From Cladorhizidae sp. MBARI D1340-BT2 (lineage: Eukaryota > Porifera > Demospongiae > Poecilosclerida > Cladorhizidae), in the NCBI GenBank assembly GCA_028752905.1, contig JAQNBH010000006.1:29244775-29308774 (forward strand): a stretch of 64,000 nucleotides of DNA. Reading direction: 5' to 3'. The notes beneath the pieces were generated by a model. The model searched no databases. It saw nothing but the letters and a program-made list of their open reading frames with translations, and had not been told where the DNA came from. Below are positions 10,757-22,540 of the stretch, in pieces. The position numbers and the translations under genes were made by a program. Positions within the stretch are counted from its first letter, which is position 1, and each line of letters begins with the position of its first letter.

Positions 10757-11570
10757 CTAACCCTTGAAGGTTTCCTGCCTCAATATCTCTTCTATTGCCT
10801 CATCTCCCTTGTACATATACCCACTCAGCAATTCATCATCAGCAGAAGAATTGATGTGAGTGTCCTCCTCCCCAAGAGGACTAGTATCGGTGCTCACTTC
10901 CTCTACTTCTGTTAATAAGCTATCTGTCTCATGGTCAACAGGATCGCAAGCAACTAGTTTAGGTTGTTTTGGCTTCCTTCCTTCTGGGTTTGGGTATTGG
11001 TTTTTCATGCATTTTGGGTAGTGTAAGGGGTAGCAGCCTAGTGCAAGTGCCAGCAGCCTAGTGCAAGTGCCATCCTTGCTATCCTCAATCTGGTTAGCGG
11101 CTTTCTCTGCCACTAGTGCCTGACTTTGAACCCTGGTAATGGCAGGTAGTGGTACAGGATTGTCTGCCAGCACCCTTTGCTTGGATCTTCCAGCAACCCA
11201 AGACCTCACCCAGGGGTGGTCCTTTCCCAACAATACCTGCTTTGTATCCTTACCCACTACAAAAACATCCATGGACTGAGTGATTCCATCTATCTTTAAG
11301 TCTATGGTTGCTGTTTTAAATGTGACGACCCTCTGATTAGCTAGTCTTGCCTTAGCTGTCTTGCCAGTGAAACATTCAGTTGGTACTAACCTAGCTGCTT
11401 TATTGGCACCAGTGTCAATGAGGCACCTACACGGTCTACCATTTATGTCCCCGGTTCTGAGCAACTCCTGAATGATCTCAGCCTCAGACTCAAAACTAAT
11501 CATGCCTAGCCTGGCTTTGACCTTACTGTTTGGGCCATACCTCTTAAAATGCCTTGTTTCATTGCATTCA
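10757..11570 (-). pseudogene. Aspartic protease (retropepsin) region of the Gmr1-like pol
   Basis: The frame includes 'RCLIDTGANKAARL', the D-T-G-A active-site loop, preceded by 'GDINGRP', and 'KQVLLGKDHPW', which fits the second family motif before a long acidic linker. The protein would form a homodimeric protease cleaving the gag-pol polyprotein. A 21-bp in-frame tandem duplication is present at about 11036-11077. Upstream the same frame carries 'ECNETRHFKRYGP', a CCHC knuckle in which the first cysteine is phenylalanine and the last is glycine, each one base from Cys. Confidence 0.8.
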
Positions 11571-11577
11571 AAGAAAA

Positions 11578-12477
11578 CTATGTCTTTGGGAATGATCTAC
11601 ACCTCTGTGGAACACCGGCTACACCTTGGCCACCAACCCGATCATGCTCAATGGGGGACCCCCCATCTCTACCCTTAGTTAGGTGCCCACCTGATCCATT
11701 AGTAGGTGTCTGTTTCCTGGGATTGTTGTAGGCCATCTTTCTGCCGGAGTGTTGTCCCTCCAATTGTCTCTTGTGCATCTTGCTTCTTTCGTGAAAGGAT
11801 TTTGATTCCCAAGTAGCTTCCAGCTCATCGATGATCTCCGGAGTATCCTTGTAAGTATTACCTCTCACTGCATGGCATACCTCTGGCAAGTAGTAAAGCG
11901 TCAACGTTCCTCGAAACATCTCCATCGTGAAGTCCTTTTTGATTTCCATCTGCATTGCGAATCTCTTGATGCTCTTCGTAATCGGATTGAGATTGTGTCT
12001 AGGTGACAGGTTGTCTTTTGGTGTGTCTCTCCAAATAGTTTTTATGGCTCTAGTATCTGTACAACACAGATGCTCAAGCAGCGAAGTCTTCAATGTTTAT
12101 TAATGTACGCTCAGGTCCAGTTCCTGAAAAGCTTCCATCAATTTCCCGGAGACTTGCTTCCGTAATATATTGGTCCTCTCTGTTACTGGAAGTCCCACCT
12201 CTGTTAGTGTTTGTTCAAAGTTTCTCAGGTAAGCTTCTGGGTCGATTAGTTCATCCATTTTGTGCAGTGCCTGCAGTGCTGTTCTCTTCAATTGCTCAGA
12301 TTCCCTTGCAGAAGTACTGGTTTGTTGGAACTCTCTTGTGAGCTTATAGAAGGCTGCATTTTCCTCTACCAATTTTGTTTGCAGGTCATTTTGCTGCTTT
12401 TCTTCCATTGCATGCTCCATTGTTGTTCTCAACCTCTCCTCCCTTTCCTGATTCATTGATGCTATCATAGTTGCCAT
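11578..12477 (-). pseudogene. gag of the Gmr1-like element, frameshifted
   Basis: Two frames (12477-12100 and 12093-11578) abut with a frame break near 12095. The first is rich in Glu/Gln and probably coiled ('REERLRTTMEHAMEEKQQN'), followed by capsid-like 'DELIDPEAYLRNFEQTLTE'. The second contains 'TLTLYYLPEV' and a basic Gly/Arg-rich tail. A further frameshift at about 11580 separates it from the zinc-knuckle remnant. The start is uncertain: ATG at 12477 is the first clear one, though an open frame reaches back into the LTR. The order and position after the primer site support gag; sequence similarity alone would be weak. Confidence 0.65.
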
Positions 12478-12639
12478 AGCAGTGCCATAGAGTCGGCAGT
12501 CGCTTCAGTGTTGAATGAACTAGTTGCTGTCTGTTCTGTCTTCTTGTCGCTGATCTTGTCGGACTTTGAACGTGTTTGGACGATGCTTGGATCCATGCTT
12601 CGGTTGGTAGTGATGGTTAGTGATGGTGATTGTGTTCTG

Positions 12640-12653
12640 CACCGCTGCCACCA
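12640..12653 (-). promoter_or_regulatory. Primer binding site matching tRNA-Leu 3' end
   Basis: Minus-strand TGGTGGCAGCGGTG, two bases downstream of the 5' LTR. It complements the 3' end of metazoan tRNA-Leu(AAG)-type molecules (...CACCGCTGCCA plus CCA), from my memory of that tRNA. This fixes element orientation and the LTR edge. Confidence 0.75.
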
Positions 12654-12655
12654 TG

Positions 12656-13036
12656 TGTTGAGGGTTACTCCAGTCAAACTCTCAAGTGATGGTATCAATA
12701 ACTGCCACCAGAGCTATGCTTATGTAAATAGCACCCGTATCTTGCAATCAGAGAATTTAGATTATTAATGAAGACACAAGGTTGCAATTACAGGACAAGG
12801 CAAAGCTCCTGAACCTCGGTCAGTCAGGGTTCTTATACCCTGACTTCCCAGGAAACAGGATGTCACACATTCTTACATACACTCAACAAAGTTCCATATA
12901 TATAACTGGGTAGGCCCACATATTATAATATCTAAGTCTGTTTGGTGCGACATAACTTGGTAATGTTCCCTCAGTACTCTATGTATTAATGCCTAATGGT
13001 CATCCATGGTCCATGTTGATGTGTCTGCCCTCAACT
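12656..13036 (-). repeat. 5' LTR of the Gmr1-like element
   Basis: Direct repeat of 8281-8662, with single-base changes and small indels (for example the 'gtaatgtt' insertion before 'ccctcagtactc'). Its outer edge reads ...CTCAACT instead of CTCAACA, a point change. The divergence between LTRs indicates an old insertion. Confidence 0.85.
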
Positions 13037-13049
13037 GACATGTCCATAC

Positions 13050-13245
13050 ATCAATTTGTGATATATATTTACAATACCTGCCTGAAAATGTGTACAATAC
13101 CTGCCTGAAGATGTGATATATATTTATAATACCTGCTGTCAACAACTGCCTGAAGATGAGATATATATTTACAATAGCTGCCTGAAGATGTGATATATAT
13201 TTACAATACCTGCATGAAGATGTGATATATACTTACAATATGTGA
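13050..13245. repeat. ~35-bp minisatellite
   Basis: Five or so copies around 'cctgcctgaagatgtg-atatatatttacaata', immediately outside the LTR retrotransposon. Confidence 0.7.
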
Positions 13246-13514
13246 TATTACCTAACGGAGTTACACTGATGAGCATGCACACAACAATGCAACAGACCAA
13301 TATCCAATGGTGTGCTCTATTCAAAAACACCATATATATTATACATATTGTAAACTATGTAGGCAGCATCAAGGAAGCTTAAACTTCCGCCTCCTTTCCC
13401 CCCCCCCCCTCTCCCCCCCCCAAAAAAGCAGATGCATGTGACACTTGCATCATGGAATTTGCACTTACAAATCTAAATAATGCACGTCCATGTTATTCAT
13501 TTCCTGAGATTACT

Positions 13515-13842
13515 TGAAATGATGTTGGCATGTTAGAGCTAGCTCTAGGTGAGGATGTGCTGTCGGTGTTTCTCTCCATTTACTGCCACTGCTTAGTTAG
13601 AGATACCTCTAGGTCGGAATGTGCTGACTGTGTTGCTCTCCAGCTGCTCGCTCTGCTTTAACTATTATTGTTCGTGATACTAGCAATGATGTTGGCATGT
13701 TAGAGCTAGCTCTAGGTTTGTTCTCTCTGTTTTTCTCTCCAGCTTCTGCCTCTGCTTAGTTAGAGCTAGTTCCAGGTGGGGATGTGCTGAACGTGTTGTT
13801 CTTCAGCTGCTGACTCTACTTTAGCTATTGTTGTTCGTGATG
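13515..13842. repeat. ~82/165-bp tandem repeat
   Basis: Repeats of 'gatgttggcatgttagagctagctctaggt', then 'ggatgtgctg-cgtgtt-ctctccagct-ctgcctctgcttag', in alternating versions, giving about two 165-bp higher-order units. Poly-C and poly-A runs lie just upstream (13399-13426). Confidence 0.6.
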
Positions 13843-14214
13843 CTTGGATGCTCTAACAACTTCTAACTCCTTGACTTCAGCTCCATCCAAGCATCTAATT
13901 GGAATGCCATCGCTCTCCTTCTTGTCGGCTCCACATATGATTTTGTCACAGTCTATCTCCTCAGTGCTTGCTACATGTGCCTACCCTAACCCCAGAGGGA
14001 TGACAAGAGCATATTTGGTGCTTGCTACCTTGAGGCTTGATAAATACCTGAAGATATATATAAATATATGTATGTTATACATTTACTTTTAACATATCTT
14101 GAGTAGACTTCTGTTAACCATACAAAAGCTCATTACAATTTTTCTGACCAATTGATACCAGGCCATCGATTGCTGTGAGTCTTTATTGCACTAGTCCCTA
14201 GTTTGCAAGAGATA

Positions 14215-14330
14215 AAAGACTGTTATGCTAGGCTAGGCCTAGGGATAGGCATTTGGCTAGGGCTAAGTCTTGGGCTAGGGCTGGGAGACTGACTAAGGCC
14301 TGGACTAAGGCTAAATCTAGGGCTAGGGGG
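14215..14330. repeat. GGGCTA-type cryptic simple repeat
   Basis: Irregular copies of 'ctagggctaggg', 'ggcctaggga' and related hexamers. The related 'gcattggatctggtgaaaaga' duplicates at 14350-14440. Confidence 0.6.
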
Positions 14331-14634
14331 CATTTCTGATGCCTCAGGCATTGGATCTGGTGAAAAGATTTGTGTATTGGTGATTGGGAATTGAATCCGG
14401 TGAAAAGACTGGTATGATTGGGCATTGGATCTGATAATAGCTAGCTCTATCAGGAAACAAATTGCAGACCATTTACCATTTCAATGCTGAAAATACAGCA
14501 AAGAGATAGAATTTTTCTGCTATAGTGTGTGGTAAAGATGCAGATCATATGTAGCAAATAATGGGCTGCCTATACATAAGGCCACAGCCAGACGGCTTCT
14601 TATGGTGAAGCCGTTATAGTGTCTCTCCTTGTGC

Positions 14635-14800
14635 ATATGTATGTGTGTTTGTGTGGCAATATGTGTGTGTGTGTGTGTCAGTGAGTGAATGTGTGTGTGT
14701 GTGAGTGAGTGTGATTGTGGATTATGTATATATGTATGTATGTGGTGTGGTTTGGTGTGTCTGTAGTAGTGTGTGTGTGCATAGTTAGAGAGCACGTTGG
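14635..14800. repeat. (GT)n/(GTGA)n-rich microsatellite
   Basis: Alternating purine-pyrimidine GT runs with GTGA and GTAT interruptions. The open frame rich in His and Thr on the minus strand is only the translated repeat. Confidence 0.8.
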
Positions 14801-16790
14801 TCTTTGTGTGTTAGTTAGAGGTCCACAAAGCAACACATAGTTGACTATGTAACCCAAGCTTATCTAGTGGTGGTCATAGTTGTGATGGTATGGTGTGTGC
14901 CAGTGATTTTGATGATGAAGGGATGAGAGATTGAGAACTAATTCCCCAATATCGCAGGTAATGTCTACAACTCCTGTAAATAAACTAGGTCAGTCACAAT
15001 AGTGCAGCGGGTCATCAAACTAATAGGTAATTTGCCGGCAAATGGGAGTCAACAGAGGTCTAGTGTTAATCTGGCACATGTGAGGATTCCCACTCAAGAT
15101 ACCAATTGAAGCAGAGTCAAAAAGCAGAGGGCATAGCACAAATATTAACCGAGCACATCCCACATATTCCTCATTATACCCTCCTATCACTTCCAGATTT
15201 CTGGAAATAGCTGCTCGAGAGAAAGCTTATCCTCAACAGTCAACACGCATGAGGGATATAGTAGCCTCAGAGTTCATGCTCTCCCAGTCTTGTAGTCAGA
15301 GTCAAAATTAGGTATCAAGAAATTTGACCTTCGTAGACGTATAGATAACCCAGGCATTGTGCCCGATCTTGATGCACTGGGACTGGCCTAAGTTTGTGTA
15401 TTATCACAGCCTTGCATCACTTCATATCACTTCATTTTAGACTTGATCTTGTCATTGCATAAAATTGTGCTAATTGCTTAACTAGAAGCACCAATTGCAC
15501 ACTTCAACATGCACATGCATAAGCAATGAAGGATGTTGTCTGTGAGTTACCATTCCCCATTGGTCACATGAGCCGGAGGTCACAAGAGAATATATGGTAT
15601 CCAGATCATTTGGATTTGACACTCCATTTGTGTTGAAACCCAACCATGTTAGTTATCGACACCAGCTATCCATAACTCTGCATAAAAATGAAGTTGTAGG
15701 TTTTCGACATGTCCCTAGGTTTAGTCCTTGTGAGAGACACAGGGGCGATCCAAATGTATCGGACTCAGCTCCGACAGCTGAAATGTTTGGAAAAATGATC
15801 ATTATCGACATTCTTGTCGAGACTTTGTTATCTTAGTGCAGGCACTGATCGAACTTCAGCGAGGAGATATGCAGGTTCCCTCATTCTTCACGATATCATG
15901 GACAGTGTCGACTTTGGCTGCCACACTCGGGTTAAGGTTCTCCCCTTCTTCTTGATAGATGGACCTTCAGCTTATCCTTGGTAGTGAGGACTAGCCTTCC
16001 TTCTCTTCTGAGTAACTATGGCTGCGCTAAAATCTATTGACAGGAGAGAGAGAAGCGAATAGCATAGAGCCCATGCCACACCAATGAGAACACACATCAT
16101 GAAAAATAATGTACATGAGCATGAGGTGTGGCTTGACAGATCCATCACATAACCGAGTTGTTACTGTGTATTAATTTAACAGTGACATTCAATTAGAAGG
16201 TACAACACAGCTAAAGTAGTCCTAGTCATCAATCATTTGGAACAATCAATATTGATGTTGTTTGAATTCATAATTCAAAGCAACAACTGGCTACAGCTAT
16301 CAAGTGTAGTAGTTTACCTACACAACAAGCATTGAAATTGGACTTTACTTTCTCTGAGATAAAATTTACTTTTAATTTGAGAAGCCTTTTCGGTTCTTTT
16401 CCCGCTTCCTGTATCTTGATCGTCTCCATCTCCTATTAAATATTCACTGCTAATATCATTATAACCCTCAACACAATATTTCTAGAGGTATATGCCATCA
16501 ACTTGATATCAAGTTCAAGAAAAGTGTTCTGAAAATACTGGGGAAAGGGCATAGGTATGCATTACCAAGAGCCTACTATAACGGCAAAGGTATGACGTTA
16601 CCAAGAGCCTAGTGCAAGGGCAAGGAAAAAAAGTTATTGAGATTAGGGCACGGGAGAATCAATGGTGACTGTATGCTAGGCTAAGGCAAGGATCCACATG
16701 CATGACATCATGTGAAGATGGAAAATCTTTAAAGTGGTGCTAATACGACATTGACTATGACATCAATTACACCGTCATGAAGGCATTATT
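14801..16790. other. Unrecognised stretch, no supported gene
   Basis: No exon with family motifs and no repeat partner in the window. An 80-codon plus-strand frame at 15594-15836 has ordinary composition but no supporting context. A short two-copy tandem ('attaccaagagcctact') lies at about 16560-16615. Confidence 0.35.
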
Positions 16791-16800
16791 ACTAAATTAG

Positions 16801-17185
16801 TTGATATACAGGTATGTTATTTTTCATGGTATTGTGTGTGGGGGGAGTAAGGCATACAGGGAGTGGAAATTGGATCTTGCTTGCTCACTCATGAAAAGAC
16901 TTCAGAGCATGAGAATGAAGGATAAAGTTTCACTCCATTTCCACCGCTCAACACATGGAACTGGAAACACTGGTGAATACTGGCAGTCGATAATTTATAC
17001 TGTGCTGTCCCTAGGTGCATGCTAAAGGTTGCAAGCACTTGCATTCTTGTAAATGTCTGACAAGGAATACTCAGAATGTGAGTTTGATAGCTCTGGATTT
17101 ATCATGCCACCTCCACCCCATTGCAAGGATCCTAAGTTTGACTGGGGAAGGTTCATGTATGAGTATACAACCAACATTTAGTTAG
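16801..17185 (+). other. Possible unrecognised coding fragments
   Basis: Two neighbouring plus-strand frames have protein-like composition. One, 16801-17025, is rich in Arg, Lys and Ser ('SMRMKDKVSLHFHRSTHG'). The other, starting at ATG 17054, is 42 codons, acidic at the N-terminus ('MSDKEYSECEFDSSGF') and then 'MPPPPHCKDPKFDWGRF'. I do not recognise either. They may be exons of a lost transposon or host gene, or chance. Confidence 0.2.
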
Positions 17186-18950
17186 AGTGAGGCACTGATG
17201 ATTGTACATTTTATAATAACCCTGCCCAATTATTAACTTTGAAGTTGCTAGCTCCACCACTTGTGCTGATCAGACTCGATATGCTTTTGGTGTGCATGAC
17301 AACAATTGTTTTTTTGTTTGCAATTAGCCAAAACAATTAGATATCCATTGGCCATCCATGCTTGGCTCTCTCCCGGATGTGTTGCTAGGCTCTGATCCAG
17401 CTGTGTAGGGTGAAGCCAGCTTAAGTTGGTAGGTTTGCACCGAGCAGCAAATGCACTAGCACTTCCCTCAAACAGCAAAGGCAAATAGCTCATTTAATCG
17501 TGTGAGCTTTTAACGCTGAAAACTATGCTCACCAGTTTTATACATTTAGAATGATGATTTAAATGTTACTGGGTCATCAAACTGTACGTGGCTATATAGA
17601 TTTTTGGCTCCCTTCTTTCTTAGCAGTTTGTTGGAAAAGATTGTTTTCTTGTAATAATTATTCATTATTCCTGATCAAAGATAGAGCATCAATAGCATAA
17701 TCATTGAGTGAGTAAATTTTAGTCGATCATCGAGAAAGTCTACACTGTCAACTGAGAGTTGGCTGAGTACTAATATTCCTAATATTATTCCTGATGAAGG
17801 CTAGAGCATCTAGTCAAAATGTCGAGAGAGTAAATTTCCAATTTAATTACCGAGAAGATCATTGTACTAGTACAACTACTATTGCTACTACTATAAAATT
17901 CAGGTGGGAGTGGGTAGCATCAGGGTGTCGATGTGTGGCAGCATCTGTCACTACAAGAAATGTGAACTATATAGCCTCCACAATAGCGTCACAATAACAA
18001 ACCTGACTATTCCTTACTTGTCTTTGACAAATGAATCAACTGCCTTAGGCAAGTTGATGTTGATCATCAATCAATGGCTACAAAGGCAACCAGGCAACAT
18101 AAATGCCCCCCAAAAATGAGTGACTCTCCAGACCTAATAATATTAATATAGGGGTGGTGAGAAAGTTTCTCTACCAACTATATAGCTATCTGGTGCTATA
18201 GTGTACAAGGTTTTCTACAGCTGTAAGGTCATGTCATGCTATAGGTTTATAAGAGACAAAAACATGCAAGAAAGGTATAACAATATTTAATTAAAGATCT
18301 AAACTAGAGCTAGCTATCGAGTGCTTTTACCTAGCTATGTATACATAATCGTACATCAATAATTCAGTTGAAAGCAGTATCATCCAAGAGGGTGATGTGG
18401 CAGTGGACCATGCCTTTAGGCCTCTCAGCATTGTCCAGTTCAGGCGCTTAAGGGACACTACGTAGGTGTTGTGGTTCTACCTAAAACTTCAAACTCACCT
18501 CAGAAGTGCCATTGGATGGTCCAGTTTCCAATATGCAGCTTGGTCAAACTGCCGAAGTTTTTCTCTTTCAGAACATACAATACTTTAAAGGTTGTACTCC
18601 GCATATATTGGTTGGTAAAGTTATCTGAGGTGATAATTAGAAGAAAACCAGGAATCCCAGTTGAGAGCACCCAACAACAACGCCGTAATTACAAGCTTCA
18701 AAGGGCCACTATTTTTTTTTGGCAAACCACAAATGTGTACCAACGAGCAGCTCTTTCCAAACTATGCTCAGCAAAAATCTACAGGTAAGAGCAGTGCAAT
18801 GGTTTAAGGAATAAGATTGACATTTGGTGGTTGGTGCTGAATAATAATCACATTAGCAAAACACTAGTGGAGCTAGCTACAATTCATGCCTCAAAAACAC
18901 TGAGATAAATATTATTCAGTACGTCCGACATTCATATATTGCTTAATTAA
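17186..18950. other. Mostly unrecognised stretch with one structured repeat
   Basis: Apart from the hammerhead-like repeat copies at 17665-17840, listed separately, I see no gene. Frames of up to 105 codons (18471-18788) have no motif. Confidence 0.35.
17665..17845 (+). repeat. Two tandem copies of a hammerhead-like structured repeat
   Basis: At 17791 the sequence reads CTGATGAAGGCTAGAGCAT, then 'ctagtcaaaatgtcgagag'. GGCTAGA and TCTAGTC can form a 7-bp stem with a three-base loop, placed where hammerhead stem II sits between CTGATGA and the (G)AAAC strand. A more decayed copy lies ~120 bp upstream ('ctgatcaaagatagagcat', 17670). The strand after the stem is AAAAC rather than GAAAC, so catalysis is unlikely in this copy. 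The same repeat occurs at 31568-31602 (minus) and 35449-35490 (plus). Confidence 0.45.
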
Positions 18951-19774
18951 TGGAGTTATTTCATTTCAAGACAAGTGATTTCATGCCTGAAAGGAAAGCT
19001 AGGTGCAAATGGTGAAGAGAAGACTGTACAAGGCAAAGCAGAATTATTATGTTCCACAACTGCAGTAGCCAACAGTTAGGTAATAGTCCTTGATGAGTTC
19101 TTGGACATCTCAGAGGCAATGGTAAATAGAGGCTGGAATGGCATCCCTTCACCGACAACATGCCTGCAGATTTGGACTCAGTTTGGAAGGACCACAGGAA
19201 AAAGACACACAGGACCACTGCAGCAGTTCAAGTGCTTAGGAAGGTCCGAGTTCATCTTGTTGAAATCTAAAATGGGAGGCCTGGGACATGTATCCGAGAC
19301 GATCTCCTTCATCGGATGAATCAGCTCAAATCTAAGGTCATTTTCAATGCTGCTCTGCATGACGGAAAAGAGGCGTAGCCTGTTCAGTTTGGAAAGTGTT
19401 TTCTTCACCTTCCTTGGCCACACAACTACCCAGGAGTGCTCTCATCTCGTCTTCATCCAACCATGAAATAAGCTGCACTAAACATGAACCAACCAAGCTG
19501 TCTTGTGCATTAGTTTGCGGTGTGATCTCGTATCGCCAACGACCACTCACGCGAAATTTGTATAAGCAATTCCTTTCCTCCACAAACTACAGCATTCCTT
19601 TCATTCATGAAGCTTCATTTGGGAACTTCCTCCATAAAATAGGTTGGAAACTTTCAAGCTGAAAAGAACACTCCTCTCGTAAATCAAAGATGAGAAATTA
19701 TTCTTCGAGATGTGGCCTGCTTCTTTAGCTTCCTGCATGCTTCCTTCCTTTAAGCCTCTTTTATCTCTCCTGGC

Positions 19775-20399
19775 TCATACATCCGCCCTCCATGTATATA
19801 CAGCGCTGGCCACTTCATGAGACACCACAGTGAACTTGGATACCCTTCCTACCTCTATTAGGTAATGCAGAGGAATAGCACACTTCATGCATGGGTAAAT
19901 CCGACAACCCAGGACATAATCAGACTTAAATTCACATGCTTTGCCAGGCTGTGACTCAGAAACGTGGTCTTTCTTGTTCCTGTCTATGACATCAGCATAT
20001 TGGAGTTGGCTATCAGCTGCAGCGGGGTATGTTTCACCACTCTTAAATTTGGCTACAAGAACGTAGGTGTCCACAACAGTCACTACAGCATCAATGAGGA
20101 TTCGGTACATCCTCCCATATTCCTGCTCTAGGGTAGCTATAGTGGCCAAGGGGTTGTCATTCCACTGCTCTCGATGAGGAGATAATCAAACTTCCCTATA
20201 TCAACATCCTGCAACAGATTCCAAACTGCTGTTTGAAACTCACCCAAAATTGAACAGCAGAGGCAGCCATTGGTAAATCTACCACTGAATCTTGGCTTTG
20301 GTTCATCTTTACTATCTGACGGTTTAAGTTGACAGAGGCGAAATCATTCACAGCATCTGCAACCCTCAAATTCTGCTTGTTAGAAAGCATCATAGTCAA
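19775..20399 (-). pseudogene. Unrecognised decayed coding region
   Basis: Two minus-strand frames (20399-20196 and 20149-19775) lie close together and need a one-base shift plus a stop read-through to join. The second, 124 codons, looks genuinely protein-like, with a Cys pair ('CRIYPCMKCAIP') and mixed hydrophobic segments ('ILIDAVVTVVDTYVLVAKF'). I cannot assign a family. Further minus-strand frames downstream (19583-19344, 19423-19178, 19218-18961) may belong to the same dead gene. The density of frame breaks points to an old transposon or pseudogene. Confidence 0.3.
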
Positions 20400-20904
20400 G
20401 GAGATTAGTTCTTTCAGCTACAAGGAAGGATTTGATCAGGGTAACTGGGAGCTTTCTCTTCTTTCCAGCCCAAGCTTGGTCCTCCATGTGAATGTAGATG
20501 TTACATAAACTATCCATCTTCCAGTAGTTCAACTCGGTAATGTAACAACTTCAGTACGGCATTAACCAGCATGCTCTCATATCATGCTTAGTTAGCAGAT
20601 AAGTGTGCACAACTTGCCCCGCCAGCCTCAGTAGTGTTACGTGCTCTTGATTTTTATAAAAGAAGTGTGTGCGTGTCTTATTGGGATCTAGGATCATCAT
20701 ATTACCTTCTTGCACCAATTCATAACAACTATTTTGACCTAAATCTAATCATCTTACTGAATACAGTAGCTATGTGCCTCCTAATTCATATCACCTTGGC
20801 CTGTTCTCTTATCTGAAAGAAACTTGCGCTATGGGCAAATTAATAATAATGTATCACTTTAACTTCACTGATATCAACTGAGCCTCACTTACCAATCCGT
20901 CCAT

Positions 20905-22540
20905 GAATTCTTCGATGTTCTGTGACCTCAGTCTTTAACTGTACACTGCATCTGTTTATAACTAGCCCTACTCAAACTGGCAACATCCTTGATTTTGTCA
21001 TTACCAAACCATCCTGAGCTCATCCTTTATTCCACTTTCTGGTCAAGTTGGATCAATTCAAGTTACCTCATTTATAACTACTGCCATTCCCACACAACCT
21101 CATCATGCAATATTTTTTTATCTCTCTCTCTAAAGCTGACATGGATGGCCTAAATGACTTCTATTTGATTTTTTTTTTTCACCCACTTACTTTCTCTAAA
21201 TGATACAGAATATGTATGCTTAGCACTAAAACCAGTAATCACCAATACTGTGTCAGTAAAAAAAAATCGTCACCAGTGACCGAAATATTTTTCTCCAATA
21301 ATAAAGTATTCTCTCAACTGCATTCACTCAAGCAGAACAAAGTACAGGATGGCTTCTTCTACCTCCAACTATGAGCAAATACTACTCTCCATGACCCACC
21401 AACTTCAGTTCCAAATGTCCAAAGTAAAAAGATCATATGAATATTGTGAAAGATATCTGCATTAACAACCCAGCCAGAATATACATATGATAGTATTACA
21501 GGAGGACTCCTTCCATCTCCAACTATATATGAGCAATTACTCTCCTTAACCCACGAACTTCAGATCCAAATGTTCGAAGCATAAAGAATATCATGAAAGA
21601 CAACTGCATTAACAGCCTAGCCAGAATAAACATAGTATACACATTCCGATCATAGCTCTGCAACTACCTCTACTCGCTATGAAATGGACAGTCTGCAGAA
21701 CAGCTGCTTCAATTCTGTTTTCACTAGGAGCCCGCTCATCCTTCCACAGCAGTACTCATGCCTATTTCCTCAGAAATCCAGGTTACTACCATCTCTGCAG
21801 AGGAAGTGTATGGATATCCTTAGTAAAACTTGACCAAAACCAAGGTAAAGAAATTGATGGAATGCATCCAAGACTACACAGCTTTGGCCGTCTATAAAAT
21901 CTGTTCTCCCTGAGCATCATGGACCAGTACATTGCAGCTGATTGGTACATACACAACATTATTCCAATTTATAAATCAGGGAATAAGCCCTTGGGCGCCA
22001 ACTACAGACCAATAGCTCGTCTCTAAAATTATAGAGAAACTGGTCTATGACAAGATAATCAGCTTTGCTACTTATTCAATCTAAACCAGATTGCAGAAAA
22101 ATAGATTCAACCTTCAACTGCTGTTGCTATTCATGAGAACTGACTATTTATTGTAATGGCTATCACAACTCAAAAGTTGAACCATCTACCGAGGCTTTTT
22201 ATAGTGTCCCCCATGGTGAACTTCTATTCAAGTAGTCCTGCATTGTAATTACTAGAGACATATGGAACTGGTTTGGGACATATCTATCTTCTGGCACCTA
22301 CTGTGTCTCTCTCGGACTGCCCCAAGGAAGTATCTTTAAATCTCTATTATTAATTATCTACATTAAAGTTTGTACTAAGTTCTCCAACATCTTCATCATT
22401 GCTGATCCCACCCAATGCATCAAACTGGTATGGAATGTGAACGACTGCTACCAACTTCAACATGACATAGACTCACTCCCTGGGTAGCTGGAGTTCAAAT
22501 AAAAAACTCAACTTCAATATTAAAATATGTGTATAGTGCA
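20905..22540 (+). mobile_element. Decayed non-LTR retrotransposon (CR1/Jockey/L2-like LINE)
   Basis: Fragments in LINE order on the plus strand. An endonuclease C-terminal signature 'TGNILDFVITK' lies at about 20977-21010. RT pieces follow: 'IIPIYKSGNKPLGANYRPIA' (21958-22017), 'SKIIEKLVYDKI' in a shifted frame (22023-22060), and 'GLPQGSI' followed by 'IFIIADPTQC' (22314-22420). The last would normally read FADDT; here the second aspartate is proline. Many stops and frameshifts show great age. Two diverged copies of 'cttctacctccaactat-gagcaa...tactctcc' at 21352 and 21507 show an internal duplication. The element edges are not defined. Confidence 0.7.

Larger units (their letters stand above)
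8281..13036 (-). mobile_element. Complete, degenerate Gypsy-type LTR retrotransposon with integrase before RT (Gmr1-like)
   Basis: Two ~381-bp direct repeats bound a 4.0-kb interior. The interior read on the minus strand gives gag, aspartic protease, integrase remnants, reverse transcriptase, RNase H, polypurine tract and 3' LTR. Flanking pentamers GACAC (8276-8280) and GACAT (13037-13041) are a 4/5 target duplication. A tRNA-Leu-type primer site sits two bases inside the 5' LTR. Integrase parts precede RT in one uninterrupted frame, whereas standard Ty3/Gypsy elements have RT-RNaseH-integrase; this is the order described for Gmr1-like elements. The integrase core is missing and several stops and frameshifts are present, so the copy is dead. 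Confidence 0.85.

Noticed and set aside
14520..14795. 91-codon His/Thr-rich protein on the minus strand
   Set aside because: Translation of a (GT)n-rich microsatellite.
17904..18119. Host gene exon at 17.9-18.1 kb
   Set aside because: Overlapping frames with no motif or splice support; they follow the structured repeat and are AT-rich.
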